From NCBI RefSeq assembly GCF_002573715.1, contig NZ_PDHM01000024.1, positions 161,726-225,725 of the forward strand: a stretch of 64,000 bases of DNA. Reading direction: 5' to 3'. Both the position numbers and the translations under genes were made by a program. This stretch comes from Paenibacillus sp. EZ-K15. GTDB lineage: Bacteria > Bacillota > Bacilli > Paenibacillales > Paenibacillaceae. Positions 8,881-16,928 of this stretch are shown piece by piece (position 1 is the stretch's first letter; each line of letters begins with the position of its first letter). Below the pieces are notes generated by a model that made no database searches, was not told the origin of the DNA, and saw only the letters and a program-made list of their open reading frames with translations.

Positions 8881-8915
8881 AAAAAAAACTTTACCCCGAC
8901 AATGGCGATAAAGTT
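8881..8915 (-). terminator. Intrinsic terminator of the TIMP-like gene
   Basis: AAACTTTA/TAAAGTTT stem with GCC/GGG extension. On the minus strand it runs into eight T residues, 45 bp after the stop at 8960. Confidence 0.85.
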
Positions 8916-8959
8916 TCAACTCGAAAATAGGTTACAGGAGTAAACATTTTACATTCCCT

Positions 8960-9586
8960 TTATATTTCTCTTTTCTTCCTCCAAAAATAAAGCCATACCC
9001 CCGCAGCCAGCAGCACTACTGCAGCTCCCCACATGATGGGCTTCAGTAAGAATGGAGATTGACCTGCATTCTCGCCTTCACCTGGAGGCACGCCCTCGGC
9101 AAGCGTACCGGGTCCTGATCCCCGAGCAGATGCATCTTCTGGAGGGTATCCATCTCCAAGCTCGGTTAGCTCTTTGCCTGCGGTGGAGAGGAGCTTCGTA
9201 CCATCACACATCCCTGTTCTCAGCTGACCCGATTCTACAGATGCGAACACCAGGAATTCGCTCCCTACGGCAAATTGATCATAACCGCAGCTAGCTGATG
9301 ACATAGCTGTTGTAAGCTCCGTCATTCCAGCTAATTCGCCCTTCCATACTTCCGTTACCTCTAACATAACATGAACCGGATCTGCGGATGACATCACCAA
9401 CTTCGGCTTCGGGCCAACCAGCTTGGTCACTTTGCCTGCAAATATTGCTGCACTCCGTTCCAAGCTCTCCTCAACCGTTGGCGGTCCTGCACAAGAACAG
9501 GCAAATACGTTGGCTGGTTTGACCGTGTACAGACTCACGAGCAGCAGCAAGCAGCTAAGCAGGATCATAACCATGGATTTTCTCAT
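8960..9586 (-). CDS. Membrane-anchored netrin/TIMP-like domain protein
   Basis: 208 residues: a signal peptide (about 1-30), then a mature domain beginning ACSCAGPPTVEESLERS, an NTR/TIMP-like OB-fold opening with paired cysteines. Later cysteines in SASCGYDQF and TGMCDGTKLLS give the expected disulphide pattern. A Gly/Pro-rich linker follows, then a C-terminal helix (WGAAVVLLAAGVWLYFW) and a short basic tail, so the domain is exposed outside the membrane. Bacterial proteins of this kind are mostly uncharacterised; the fold in animals inhibits metalloproteases. The ATG at 9586 follows GAGGTG; a TTG one codon earlier is possible. Function unknown. Confidence 0.7.
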   Translation of the reverse strand: MRKSMVMILLSCLLLLVSLYTVKPANVFACSCAGPPTVEESLERSAAIFAGKVTKLVGPKPKLVMSSADPVHVMLEVTEVWKGELAGMTELTTAMSSASCGYDQFAVGSEFLVFASVESGQLRTGMCDGTKLLSTAGKELTELGDGYPPEDASARGSGPGTLAEGVPPGEGENAGQSPFLLKPIMWGAAVVLLAAGVWLYFWRKKREI

Positions 9587-9754
9587 CAATGAATCACCTC
9601 AAACCTTAGACGGCCCCCTCCCCCAAAATGTTCCAGCTGTCTCAATAAATGCACCGATCTGGGATCCACCTCCACAAAACGTGGTGAGGCGGCACTAGAC
9701 GGCGGTCGATTTAAAGGGGAGAGTTCATCCAGCAAGAGGCTTCATCGACATTGG

Positions 9755-10321
9755 CTATTTACTGGCGATAATCAGATAATGACGCTCTGTAGGATACTCG
9801 ATGCCTTCCACATGAAGCCCTGCTTGCTCCAACAAAGCCTTCATCACATGCGGATCAACCCGGTTCGGACGGGGAACCCGCTTCTCAGCCGGATCCTCTT
9901 GCCACTCCAGACACAAGCATCGTCCTCCTGGTCGCAGCACTCTTGCCATCTGGCGGATGGACTCTTCCAGCTGATCGGTGATATGAAGGATCAGGGAAGC
10001 GATGACTCGATCCACAGCTTCTTGCTGAAAAGGAAGCTTTTCCAACATGCCTTCCATCACCTTAATATTCGTGAGTCCCTGTTCCTGTGCACGCCCCCGC
10101 ATCATGTCCAGCATGGCTGGCTCGGTATCCAGCGCGTAAACCGTGCCTGTCGTTAACTCGGCTGCCGGTATGGAAAAATAGCCGGTACCTGCCCCGACGT
10201 CAAGGACATCCACCCCGTCGCTCACTTGGAGCTTCTCTAGCAGCGAAGATGCCGGTAACTCCTTCTTCCTTTCCGGACTTTCCAATCGGTCTATGAGTGA
10301 CGGATCAAAACTCTCTTTCAT
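9755..10321 (-). CDS. Class I SAM-dependent methyltransferase
   Basis: 188-residue Rossmann-fold methyltransferase of the Methyltransf_11/UbiE-like group. Motif I is VLDVGAGTGYFSIPAA, the acidic end of strand 2 is ALDTEPAMLDMM, then the motif II/III region around PFQQEAVDRVIAS and VLRPGGRCLCLEW. Substrate unknown; the acceptor-binding part is too generic to assign. The ATG at 10321 follows AGGAGG with about 10 bases between. Thirty in-frame codons upstream lack a ribosome site. Tandem 20-bp repeats lie about 130 bp upstream and could be part of its control region. Confidence 0.82.
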   Translation of the reverse strand: MKESFDPSLIDRLESPERKKELPASSLLEKLQVSDGVDVLDVGAGTGYFSIPAAELTTGTVYALDTEPAMLDMMRGRAQEQGLTNIKVMEGMLEKLPFQQEAVDRVIASLILHITDQLEESIRQMARVLRPGGRCLCLEWQEDPAEKRVPRPNRVDPHVMKALLEQAGLHVEGIEYPTERHYLIIASK

Positions 10322-10448
10322 GGTATCGCTCTCCTCCTCGCATGATTGCATTTTGCTTATACGTACTAATGTGAACCCAGTGAGGGAGAACTCCCCCCAT
10401 CGGTCTACCATACCGTTGATAGGAAACGATGTAAACCGGTTCGTTGCC

Positions 10449-10528
10449 TTATATCACTGTATCCATCCTTATATCACTTTACCGATCCTTATATCACTTT
10501 ACCGATCCTTATATCATAGTACTGATAG
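10449..10528. repeat. Four tandem 20-bp repeats
   Basis: Four head-to-tail units of period 20 starting TTATATCA. The two central ones (10469-10488 and 10489-10508) are identical; the outer ones have diverged. They lie upstream of the methyltransferase, whose promoter would read leftward across or next to them. The rest of 10322-10655 holds no gene. Confidence 0.8.
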
Positions 10529-10602
10529 GATTAATGCTGGTCCGGAACCATTATATATAATAAATGGCCGCAACAGACACCCTGAATTATGATAATCAGG
10601 CT

Positions 10603-10644
10603 AAAAAGGGCATCCCCACGATCATAATGACCATGAAGTTGCCC
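10603..10644 (-). terminator. Possible terminator of glcF
   Basis: Imperfect hairpin closing with GGGCA/TGCCC and followed on the minus strand by five T residues, 12 bp after the glcF stop. The inner stem is poor. Confidence 0.45.
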
Positions 10645-10655
10645 CATTTGTACAA

Positions 10656-12059
10656 TTAGTCACGCTTATCCTCAATCAGCACCTGCTCTGCCAGAAAATC
10701 CACAAGATGAACAGCTTCTACGCCATTTTTTTGCATACCGGCACGCTCGATCCCCCACTTCATCTGCAGCAGGCATCCCGGGTTCGAAGTCACGATGACC
10801 TTGGCTCCGGTAGCCTCCACATGTTCCATCTTGTGATCCAGAAGCGTGGTCGACATTTCCGTCTGGGTCAAATTATAAATGCCGGCGGAACCGCAGCATA
10901 CCTCGGCCCCCTGAAGCTCGCACATCTGTACAGCCGGAAGCAGCTCCATCAGCTGGCGCGGCTCGCCTTGTACCCTCATCACATTGCGCAAGTGGCAAGA
11001 GTCCTGATAGGTGACGGTTATGGCCCCGTTCTGCGGGCTTTCCGCCTGAATCGGCGTAAGCGGCCGACCGAGGCTGTGCAGCAGCTCGGAGATGTCCTTC
11101 ACCTGATCTGCAAAACGAATCGCCGCTTGCTGAAGCCGCTCATCCGGTTCTGCATGCATCAGATGATCGTATTCCTTCAGCAGAGCGCCACAACCTCCTG
11201 CATTGCTTGCAATGTAATCCACGTCCGCTTCCCCGAAAGCCCATATGTTCTGACCGGCCAGCCGCTTGGCATCGCCCATCTCACCAGCATGCGCATGCAG
11301 CGCTCCGCAGCATACCTGCTCCTCCGGAATGACAATTTCGAACCCGGCCTGCCGCAGCAGCCGTACGGTGTTCACGTTCGTGGATGCAAACATGACATCC
11401 ATAATGCAGCCACGGAACATCCCGACCCGGCCAACCTTAGCCCCAGCCGCAGGGATAACCATTAGCCTTGAACCGCTGTCTGTCGTCTCGCGGCGGTAGG
11501 GCAAGCCAGCCTTGCTCCACAGCTCTTCCAGGCCGTCGCCCATTACGGGAGGCAGTGCCTTCTCCAGCTGTTGGAGATGGTCGGGAAACAGCTTCATGGC
11601 TCCGGAACTGCGCGCAAACTTTTGAAGGCCGGATTTCTGGTAGAACGAAAGCGTCTTGCCGATCAGCTTCAGTCTTCCGCGATGCGGGAATATCCCTTGT
11701 AGGAACGTTTTTCGGACGACTCGTACCGGCATAGAATAAGGCTTCTCGGCCGCAATGGCTGCCCGGGTCTGCTCGATCAGCTGGCCATATTTCACATCGG
11801 AAGGACAAGCAGGCTCACAGGCTCTACAGCCCAGACATAGATCCATCTGGCTCCGAAAGCTCTCATCCGGCTCCATCAAACCATCCACAACCGCTTTCAT
11901 AAGCGCGATCCGCCCGCGGGGGGAGGCAGCTTCGAGCCCTGTCTCGAGGAAGGTCGGACAGGCGGTCTGGCAAAACCCGCAGCGCATACAGTTCGTCAAT
12001 TGATCCTCATCCAGCGTCAGCTTTAGCGATTGTGCAAGCTTCTCATGGGTTGAATTCAT
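10656..12059 (-). CDS. glcF: (Fe-S)-binding oxidase subunit GlcF (glycolate/D-lactate oxidase)
   Basis: 467 residues. Two 4Fe-4S motifs near the N-terminus (CMRCGFCQTACP at about 24-35 and CLGCRACEPACP at about 74-85) are followed by two CCG-type cysteine-rich domains (VCCGALHAHAGE, VCCGSAGIYN) that bind further cofactor. It passes electrons from the GlcD flavoprotein to the membrane quinone pool. The ATG at 12059 follows AGGAGG; 38 upstream in-frame codons overlap glcD and are not coding. It lies 16 bp after glcD, clearly an operon. GlcDF-type enzymes oxidise glycolate or D-lactate; the location next to muramic acid genes favours D-lactate (inference). Confidence 0.87.
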   Translation of the reverse strand: MNSTHEKLAQSLKLTLDEDQLTNCMRCGFCQTACPTFLETGLEAASPRGRIALMKAVVDGLMEPDESFRSQMDLCLGCRACEPACPSDVKYGQLIEQTRAAIAAEKPYSMPVRVVRKTFLQGIFPHRGRLKLIGKTLSFYQKSGLQKFARSSGAMKLFPDHLQQLEKALPPVMGDGLEELWSKAGLPYRRETTDSGSRLMVIPAAGAKVGRVGMFRGCIMDVMFASTNVNTVRLLRQAGFEIVIPEEQVCCGALHAHAGEMGDAKRLAGQNIWAFGEADVDYIASNAGGCGALLKEYDHLMHAEPDERLQQAAIRFADQVKDISELLHSLGRPLTPIQAESPQNGAITVTYQDSCHLRNVMRVQGEPRQLMELLPAVQMCELQGAEVCCGSAGIYNLTQTEMSTTLLDHKMEHVEATGAKVIVTSNPGCLLQMKWGIERAGMQKNGVEAVHLVDFLAEQVLIEDKRD

Positions 12060-12075
12060 GCGCGTTCGCCTCCTC

Positions 12076-13545
12076 TCACGATGTTTCGATCTTCTGATCC
12101 TGATCCGAAACGGAGTCCCGCTCTGCCTGCTCCGTCCGCTCCTGGAAGATAATCCGCTTCCGGGTTTCCGCAAACAACTTGCCGGGATTCATGATCTGGT
12201 GGGGATCAATCGCGTCCTTAATGGATTTCATCATCTTGATGCCGGCTTCGCCCACCTTCCATTCCAGGTAAGGAGCCTTCACGATACCGACGCCATGCTC
12301 ACCGGTAATGGTGCCCCCCATGGCAATCGCCACCTCGAAGATTTCGGCGAATGCCTGCTCCACGCGGTGAATCTCTTCCGGGTCACGGGCATCCGTCATC
12401 GCGGTCGGATGCAGATTGCCATCCCCGGCATGGCCGAATGTGCAAATCTGCACGTCGTATTTCTGGGCGATACGCTGAACTTCAAGCACCATGTCCGCAA
12501 TTTTCGAACGCGGAACCGTCGCGTCCTCCAAGATCGTGGTCGGCCGCAATCGGGATAGCGCGGCAAGCGCGCTCCGTCTCGCCTCCATTACCTTCGCCCC
12601 TTCTTCTGGTGTCTTGGCGATGTTGAGCTGAACCGCGCCAGAAGCGAGACATATCTCCTCCAGCTTCTTTAAATCCCGCTCCACATCATCGACATTGCCG
12701 TCCTGCTCGATCGCCAGCATCGCTTTGGCGTGAACCGGCAGTCCGATTTTGGCAAATTCCTCAACCACCTGGAGGGTCGGCTGATCCATGAATTCCAAGG
12801 TACACGGGAAAATATGATTCGCTATAATATTCGAAACCGTTCGGGCCGCCGCGTTAAGATCGTCGTAGACGGCAACCATCGCCTTCCTGTATGAAGGCTT
12901 AGGAATCAACTTAACTGTGGCCTCGGTCAGAATGGCTAGCGTACCGCCGGATCCTACCAGCAGTCGAGTCAAATCATACCCTGCTGCGTCCTTCACCAGC
13001 TTGCCGCCCGTGCGCAGGATGCTGCCATCCGGCAATACGGCTTCCAGGCCAAGGACATAATCCTTGGTCGTTCCATACTTCAAGCCGCGCAGCCCGCCAG
13101 CTCCCAGAGCGATATTACCGCCCATTGTACAGATGATCATGCTGCTTGGATCCGGAGGATAGAACAGCCCTGTCTGTTCAACCGCCAGATGAAACTGCTT
13201 TGTATTCAAACCGGTCTGGAAGGTCGCGGTCAGGTTATCCGCATCGATCTCCAGCAGCTTATTCATTCGGGTCATGACCACGATCAAACCGCCCTGAAGC
13301 GGAATGGTCCCTCCGCACAGATTGCTGCCAGCACCCCGCGTAATAACGGGTATGCGGTGTTTTGAGCAAATTTTAACGATGTCGGATACTTCCTGCGTGC
13401 TTCCAGGAAAGATAACCCCGTCCGGCATCGCTTGATATAGCGGCGTAGCATCATAACTGTAAGAGACGAGACTTTCCGGATCGTCCTTGAACCACTTCCC
13501 GCCAACCACGGCGGCCAGCTGCTCGCGAATAACAGATTCCAGCAC
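12076..13545 (-). CDS. glcD: FAD-linked oxidase GlcD (glycolate/D-lactate dehydrogenase)
   Basis: 489-residue flavoprotein: FAD-binding type 4 (PCMH) domain with PVITRGAGSNLCGGTIP and the flavin-contacting MGGNIALGAGGLRGLKYG, followed by the FAD-oxidase C-terminal domain with FGHAGDGNLHPT and GTITGEHGVGIVK. It oxidises a 2-hydroxyacid to the 2-oxoacid (glycolate to glyoxylate, D-lactate to pyruvate) and hands electrons to GlcF. Translation begins at GTG (13545) after GGAGGGGG. No glcE is present, as in B. subtilis ysfCD. The 292-bp gap from anmK contains decayed sequence duplication, so an own promoter is likely. Confidence 0.88.
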   Translation of the reverse strand: MLESVIREQLAAVVGGKWFKDDPESLVSYSYDATPLYQAMPDGVIFPGSTQEVSDIVKICSKHRIPVITRGAGSNLCGGTIPLQGGLIVVMTRMNKLLEIDADNLTATFQTGLNTKQFHLAVEQTGLFYPPDPSSMIICTMGGNIALGAGGLRGLKYGTTKDYVLGLEAVLPDGSILRTGGKLVKDAAGYDLTRLLVGSGGTLAILTEATVKLIPKPSYRKAMVAVYDDLNAAARTVSNIIANHIFPCTLEFMDQPTLQVVEEFAKIGLPVHAKAMLAIEQDGNVDDVERDLKKLEEICLASGAVQLNIAKTPEEGAKVMEARRSALAALSRLRPTTILEDATVPRSKIADMVLEVQRIAQKYDVQICTFGHAGDGNLHPTAMTDARDPEEIHRVEQAFAEIFEVAIAMGGTITGEHGVGIVKAPYLEWKVGEAGIKMMKSIKDAIDPHQIMNPGKLFAETRKRIIFQERTEQAERDSVSDQDQKIETS

Positions 13546-13724
13546 GTTGTTTCCCCCTCCCCTATACGGGTTTGACTACAATAAAAAAATAATCACTTTA
13601 CTTATCTAATCACTGTTTAACATTATCTATCCACCGTCGCTTGGCATTACCGTCCCGCGGTCTTTAATGAACGGTTATGCTCGGGTTTATGCTCGGACTA
13701 AGCACAGGTTTATGCATGGTTTAT

Positions 13725-13815
13725 GCTTCCTCCGCTATGGCAGGGCAGCTTCCCCATAACAGTTGGACGATCGGCTCCCGTCGCCGCAGGCAAATTGTTA
13801 AGAACACCGAGCATG
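13725..13815. repeat. Decayed tandem duplicate of the anmK 3' end
   Basis: 91-bp near-copy of 13828-13919, which holds the last 27 codons and stop of anmK. The copy reads MLGVLNNLPAATGADRPT and then loses frame by a one-base deletion (GCTGCC against GCTAGCC), so it is non-coding. The boundary carries a CCGAGCAT-GTT-ATGCTCGG hairpin at 13807-13825, and further ATGCTCGG-like fragments occur at 13676-13700. Confidence 0.85.
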
Positions 13816-13837
13816 TTATGCTCGGTTGCTTCCTCCG

Positions 13838-15028
13838 CTATGGCAGGGCTAGCTTCCCCATAACAGTCGGGCGATTGGCTCCCGTAGCTGCGGGCAAATT
13901 GTTAGGAACACCGAGCATGAAGTCATTGCCTAAGAGTGCAAAAATGACGGCTTCTTTGGCATCGTCATCAAAGCCCAGCGCCTTGGAGGTCATCACTTTC
14001 TGTTCCGGCAGCAGCTCGCTTAACATGGAGAGCAGCGTCTTGTTGTGGGCTCCTCCGCCAGTCACGATCACTTCATCGATTTTGTAACGGGGAAACACAT
14101 ATCTCTCATAGCTATCCGCAATAGTATGGGCGGTAAACGCCGTAGCCGTTGCCATCACGTCCTCATCCGAAAGCTTCCTGAGCCTGGCTTGTTCCAGAAA
14201 TGAAACCGCATAATTATGACCAAACCATTCTCTTCCCGTTGATTTGGGCGGCTCCGCGTGAAAATAAGGATGCTCCATCATCTCGCTTAACAAGGCCTGA
14301 TCCGGGTTACCTCGGGCAGCCCATGTTCCGCTGTCGTCATACGAAAGCTGCCCTCCGGACAGCATATGGGCTACGGCATCCATGATCATATTGCCGGGTC
14401 CGGTATCAAAGGCCAGCACATCCGCAGGATCCGCCTCTGCGGGCAGCGCCGAGCAATTGCCGATCCCGCCGATGTTCTGCAGCAGCCTCCCCCGCTGCGG
14501 GTGCCGAAACAGGATCAAATCTCCGTAAGGAGCAAACGGGGCCCCTTGCCCCCCAACCGCCATATCTGCGGGACGGAAGTCTCCTACCGTAAGCTTGCCG
14601 GTCTGCTTGGCGATAACGGATATATCACCGATCTGTAGAGTCGAAGCGACAGCATAGGGATCACCTTGTTCAGGTACAGGCTGATGCCAGATCGTCTGTC
14701 CATGTGAGCATACCAAATCCACCTCATCGATTCGCATGCCGGCATCGGCAACCGCTTCCAGAACTGCCGCCCCGAACTGATACCCCAAGTATGCATTCAT
14801 ACTGCATACAGCAGCGCTATTGGAATTCTCTTCACTGCACAAATCGCGCAGCCGCTGACGGAGCTCCGGTTCGTATGGCTTGCTATAGTAATGCAACAGT
14901 TCAACCGATGCCTCGAGGCCGCTTCCGTGTATGCGGACGATGGCCGCATCGATGCCGTCAAGCGAAGTGCCCGACATCAGGCCGACCACAACGGTCGGCC
15001 CTCCATCCTTCCATGGTGAGAACATCAT
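13838..15028 (-). CDS. anmK: Anhydro-N-acetylmuramic acid kinase
   Basis: 396-residue AnmK, which hydrolyses the 1,6-anhydro ring of anhydroMurNAc and phosphorylates it to MurNAc-6-phosphate for MurQ. Family features are the ATP-site start GLMSGTSLDGIDAA, CSHGQTIWHQP, the QIGDISVIAKQTG segment with VGDFRPADMAVGGQGAP, and FDTGPGNMIMDA. The ATG at 15028 follows GGGGAGGTG and lies three bases after namZ. It is the last gene of the salvage operon before glcDF. Its 3' end has been tandemly duplicated downstream. Confidence 0.93.
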   Translation of the reverse strand: MMFSPWKDGGPTVVVGLMSGTSLDGIDAAIVRIHGSGLEASVELLHYYSKPYEPELRQRLRDLCSEENSNSAAVCSMNAYLGYQFGAAVLEAVADAGMRIDEVDLVCSHGQTIWHQPVPEQGDPYAVASTLQIGDISVIAKQTGKLTVGDFRPADMAVGGQGAPFAPYGDLILFRHPQRGRLLQNIGGIGNCSALPAEADPADVLAFDTGPGNMIMDAVAHMLSGGQLSYDDSGTWAARGNPDQALLSEMMEHPYFHAEPPKSTGREWFGHNYAVSFLEQARLRKLSDEDVMATATAFTAHTIADSYERYVFPRYKIDEVIVTGGGAHNKTLLSMLSELLPEQKVMTSKALGFDDDAKEAVIFALLGNDFMLGVPNNLPAATGANRPTVMGKLALP

Positions 15029-15031
15029 ACT

Positions 15032-16210
15032 TTACACCTCCCCATACAGCAGATAAGGGGTCCGCATCGTTCTCCACAACTCCGCATCCTTGCCCCACTC
15101 GGCAACAATGCGCTGGAGTCCGGCTTCTTCGTGGATGTGCCGCCGGACATCTTCGCTGCCCGTTAGTAAATCAATAAAATACCGGTTGCGTCCCTCCGGT
15201 GGGGTAAGCCACTGGAACTGATCCGGGTACATTCGGCTGACCAGGTGCAACAGCACAAGCCCTGTACGCACAGCTTCCACTTTTGCCGAATTCGTTACAA
15301 ACAACATCACCCCGCCGCATCCTTCGCCCTGATGCTTCGAGAAGGTGGGTGTCATGTACATGGAATGGGCATGCACACCCGGCAGTCCGTACGCGTTGAA
15401 TGCCTTCGCCAGCTCTTCGCCATCGACCCATGGAGCACCGATCCATTCGAATGGCCGGGTCGTTCCCCTTCCTTCCGAAAGATTGGTCCCTTCGAAGAAA
15501 CAAGTCCCGCTGTACAGCCGCACCGTATCCATCGTGGGAATGTTCGGCGAAGGCAGCACCCACGGAAGACCCGTGTCGTTATAAACCATGTCGCGCGTCC
15601 ATCCTTCGAGCTGAATCACATCCAGATCACATCCGGTCCCTCGCAAGTCATTGGCCATGCGCGCGAATTCGCCAATGGTCATCCCGGTGCTAATCGGAAT
15701 CTGCCATCCGCCCACCATGGATTCATATCCCGGCTGCAGCAAACCGCCTTCACAGCGCTCACCGCCAAGCGGATTCGGCCGGTCCAGGACAAGCAAGCTC
15801 TTGCCTTGCTCAGCGCATGCCTCCATGACATAGAGGAGCGTGGTCAAATACGTGTAAAAACGCACGCCAAGGTCTTGAATATCGAAGATGACCGCGTCCA
15901 CGTTCTTCAGCATGTCGGCATCCGGTTTACGCCGCGAACCATACAGGCTATACACCGGCACGCAGAATACCGGGTCCACTTCATCATCGACGTGCTTGCC
16001 TGCCTGCAGCTGACCTCGCAGCCCATGCTCGCAAGCAAACAAAGCCGTCAATTCGGACTCAGGTAAGCCTGCAATCACCTCAATAGATGAACGAAAATCC
16101 GACGTGAGCCCCGTCGGATTCGTGATGACGCCAAGGCGACAACCCGTGATTTTCTCATGCTTGATATTCGGCAGCATATCAATTCCGCTCCGCACGTTGC
16201 TTCTCATCAT
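15032..16210 (-). CDS. namZ: NamZ-like exo-beta-N-acetylmuramidase (DUF1343), cytoplasmic
   Basis: 392-residue DUF1343 protein resembling B. subtilis NamZ (YbbC), which releases MurNAc from the non-reducing end of peptidoglycan fragments. Shared motifs are GVITNPTGL, ACEHGLRGQLQAG, VFDIQDLGVRFYTY, LDRPNPLGG, LSEGRGTTRPFEWIGAP and PTFSKHQGE. Unlike the secreted B. subtilis enzyme, the N-terminus (MMRSNVRSGIDMLPNIK) has no signal peptide, so this version should act inside the cell on imported fragments. Its ATG overlaps the stop of the DUF624 gene by four bases (ATGA), and anmK follows three bases later, fixing it in the operon. Confidence 0.85.
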   Translation of the reverse strand: MMRSNVRSGIDMLPNIKHEKITGCRLGVITNPTGLTSDFRSSIEVIAGLPESELTALFACEHGLRGQLQAGKHVDDEVDPVFCVPVYSLYGSRRKPDADMLKNVDAVIFDIQDLGVRFYTYLTTLLYVMEACAEQGKSLLVLDRPNPLGGERCEGGLLQPGYESMVGGWQIPISTGMTIGEFARMANDLRGTGCDLDVIQLEGWTRDMVYNDTGLPWVLPSPNIPTMDTVRLYSGTCFFEGTNLSEGRGTTRPFEWIGAPWVDGEELAKAFNAYGLPGVHAHSMYMTPTFSKHQGEGCGGVMLFVTNSAKVEAVRTGLVLLHLVSRMYPDQFQWLTPPEGRNRYFIDLLTGSEDVRRHIHEEAGLQRIVAEWGKDAELWRTMRTPYLLYGEV

Positions 16211-16902
16211 ATGCTTACACCTCTCGCTTCCGAGGCTACCACACCGTCTTCCACCGGTTTAGCCTCTTCCGGATTCAGTACATTATACGTAACCTTATGC
16301 TGGTATATAGCCCACATACCGTTAAACAAAAATCCAAAGCCAACAACCGTAACCATCAGCGGAATCGCGACGCAGAAGGCTTGAAAGCATGCGCCCAGCG
16401 TATAGGCCGGAAACTTCAGGAACAGCTTGACACTGTGGGCCATGGCCTTGAAAATGCTCATCCCTTCCTGGATGACAAGCTGAAAGGTGTAGAATTGGGA
16501 GATGAGCGCCATGACAACAAAATAGGTTTGGAACACGCCAATCGCAAGATAGCCGATTCCCTCTTTGCCTCCGTAATACCACCAGGTGGACCATAGAATC
16601 AATGTCATCACCACGAAGAAGAAGCCCATGACGACGGCGGGTCCAAGTCCTTTAAGCGCACCTTGAAACACGTCTTTCAGCCTCGACTTGCCCCGTTCCG
16701 TTTTGCGGTAATAGGCATAACAAACACCGTAGAACAGCGGCATATACAGAACCGGCAGCAGCACCAGCGCTACCCATAGCGGCACAAACATAACCACCGT
16801 TACGAGCACCAGCGAGGTAATCATGCTGTATAAGGCCACCGCCGTGATCTCACGGTAAATCTCAACCCCGGTCTTCTTCAACACATCATTCAGCTTGCGC
16901 AT
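16207..16902 (-). CDS. DUF624 (YesL-like) membrane protein
   Basis: 231-residue membrane protein with about five helices and the YesL/DUF624 pattern, including FYGVCYAYYR in the first loop. Proteins of this family accompany sugar ABC transporters in Bacillales but have no proven role. The ATG at 16902 follows GAGGAGAGG; a longer reading would start at a TTG inside the ATPase gene. It is translationally coupled to namZ downstream by an ATGA overlap. It probably assists or modulates the adjacent importer (inference). Confidence 0.75.
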   Translation of the reverse strand: MRKLNDVLKKTGVEIYREITAVALYSMITSLVLVTVVMFVPLWVALVLLPVLYMPLFYGVCYAYYRKTERGKSRLKDVFQGALKGLGPAVVMGFFFVVMTLILWSTWWYYGGKEGIGYLAIGVFQTYFVVMALISQFYTFQLVIQEGMSIFKAMAHSVKLFLKFPAYTLGACFQAFCVAIPLMVTVVGFGFLFNGMWAIYQHKVTYNVLNPEEAKPVEDGVVASEARGVSI

Positions 16903-16928
16903 AGCTTTCCTCTCCTCTTCGTCGTTGT

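Noticed and set aside
10449..10528. CRISPR array
   Set aside because: Units are direct 20-bp tandem repeats without spacers, and no cas genes occur.
13677..14087. 136-codon plus-strand open frame
   Set aside because: Lies across the duplicated anmK end in antisense; its openness comes from the repeated sequence.
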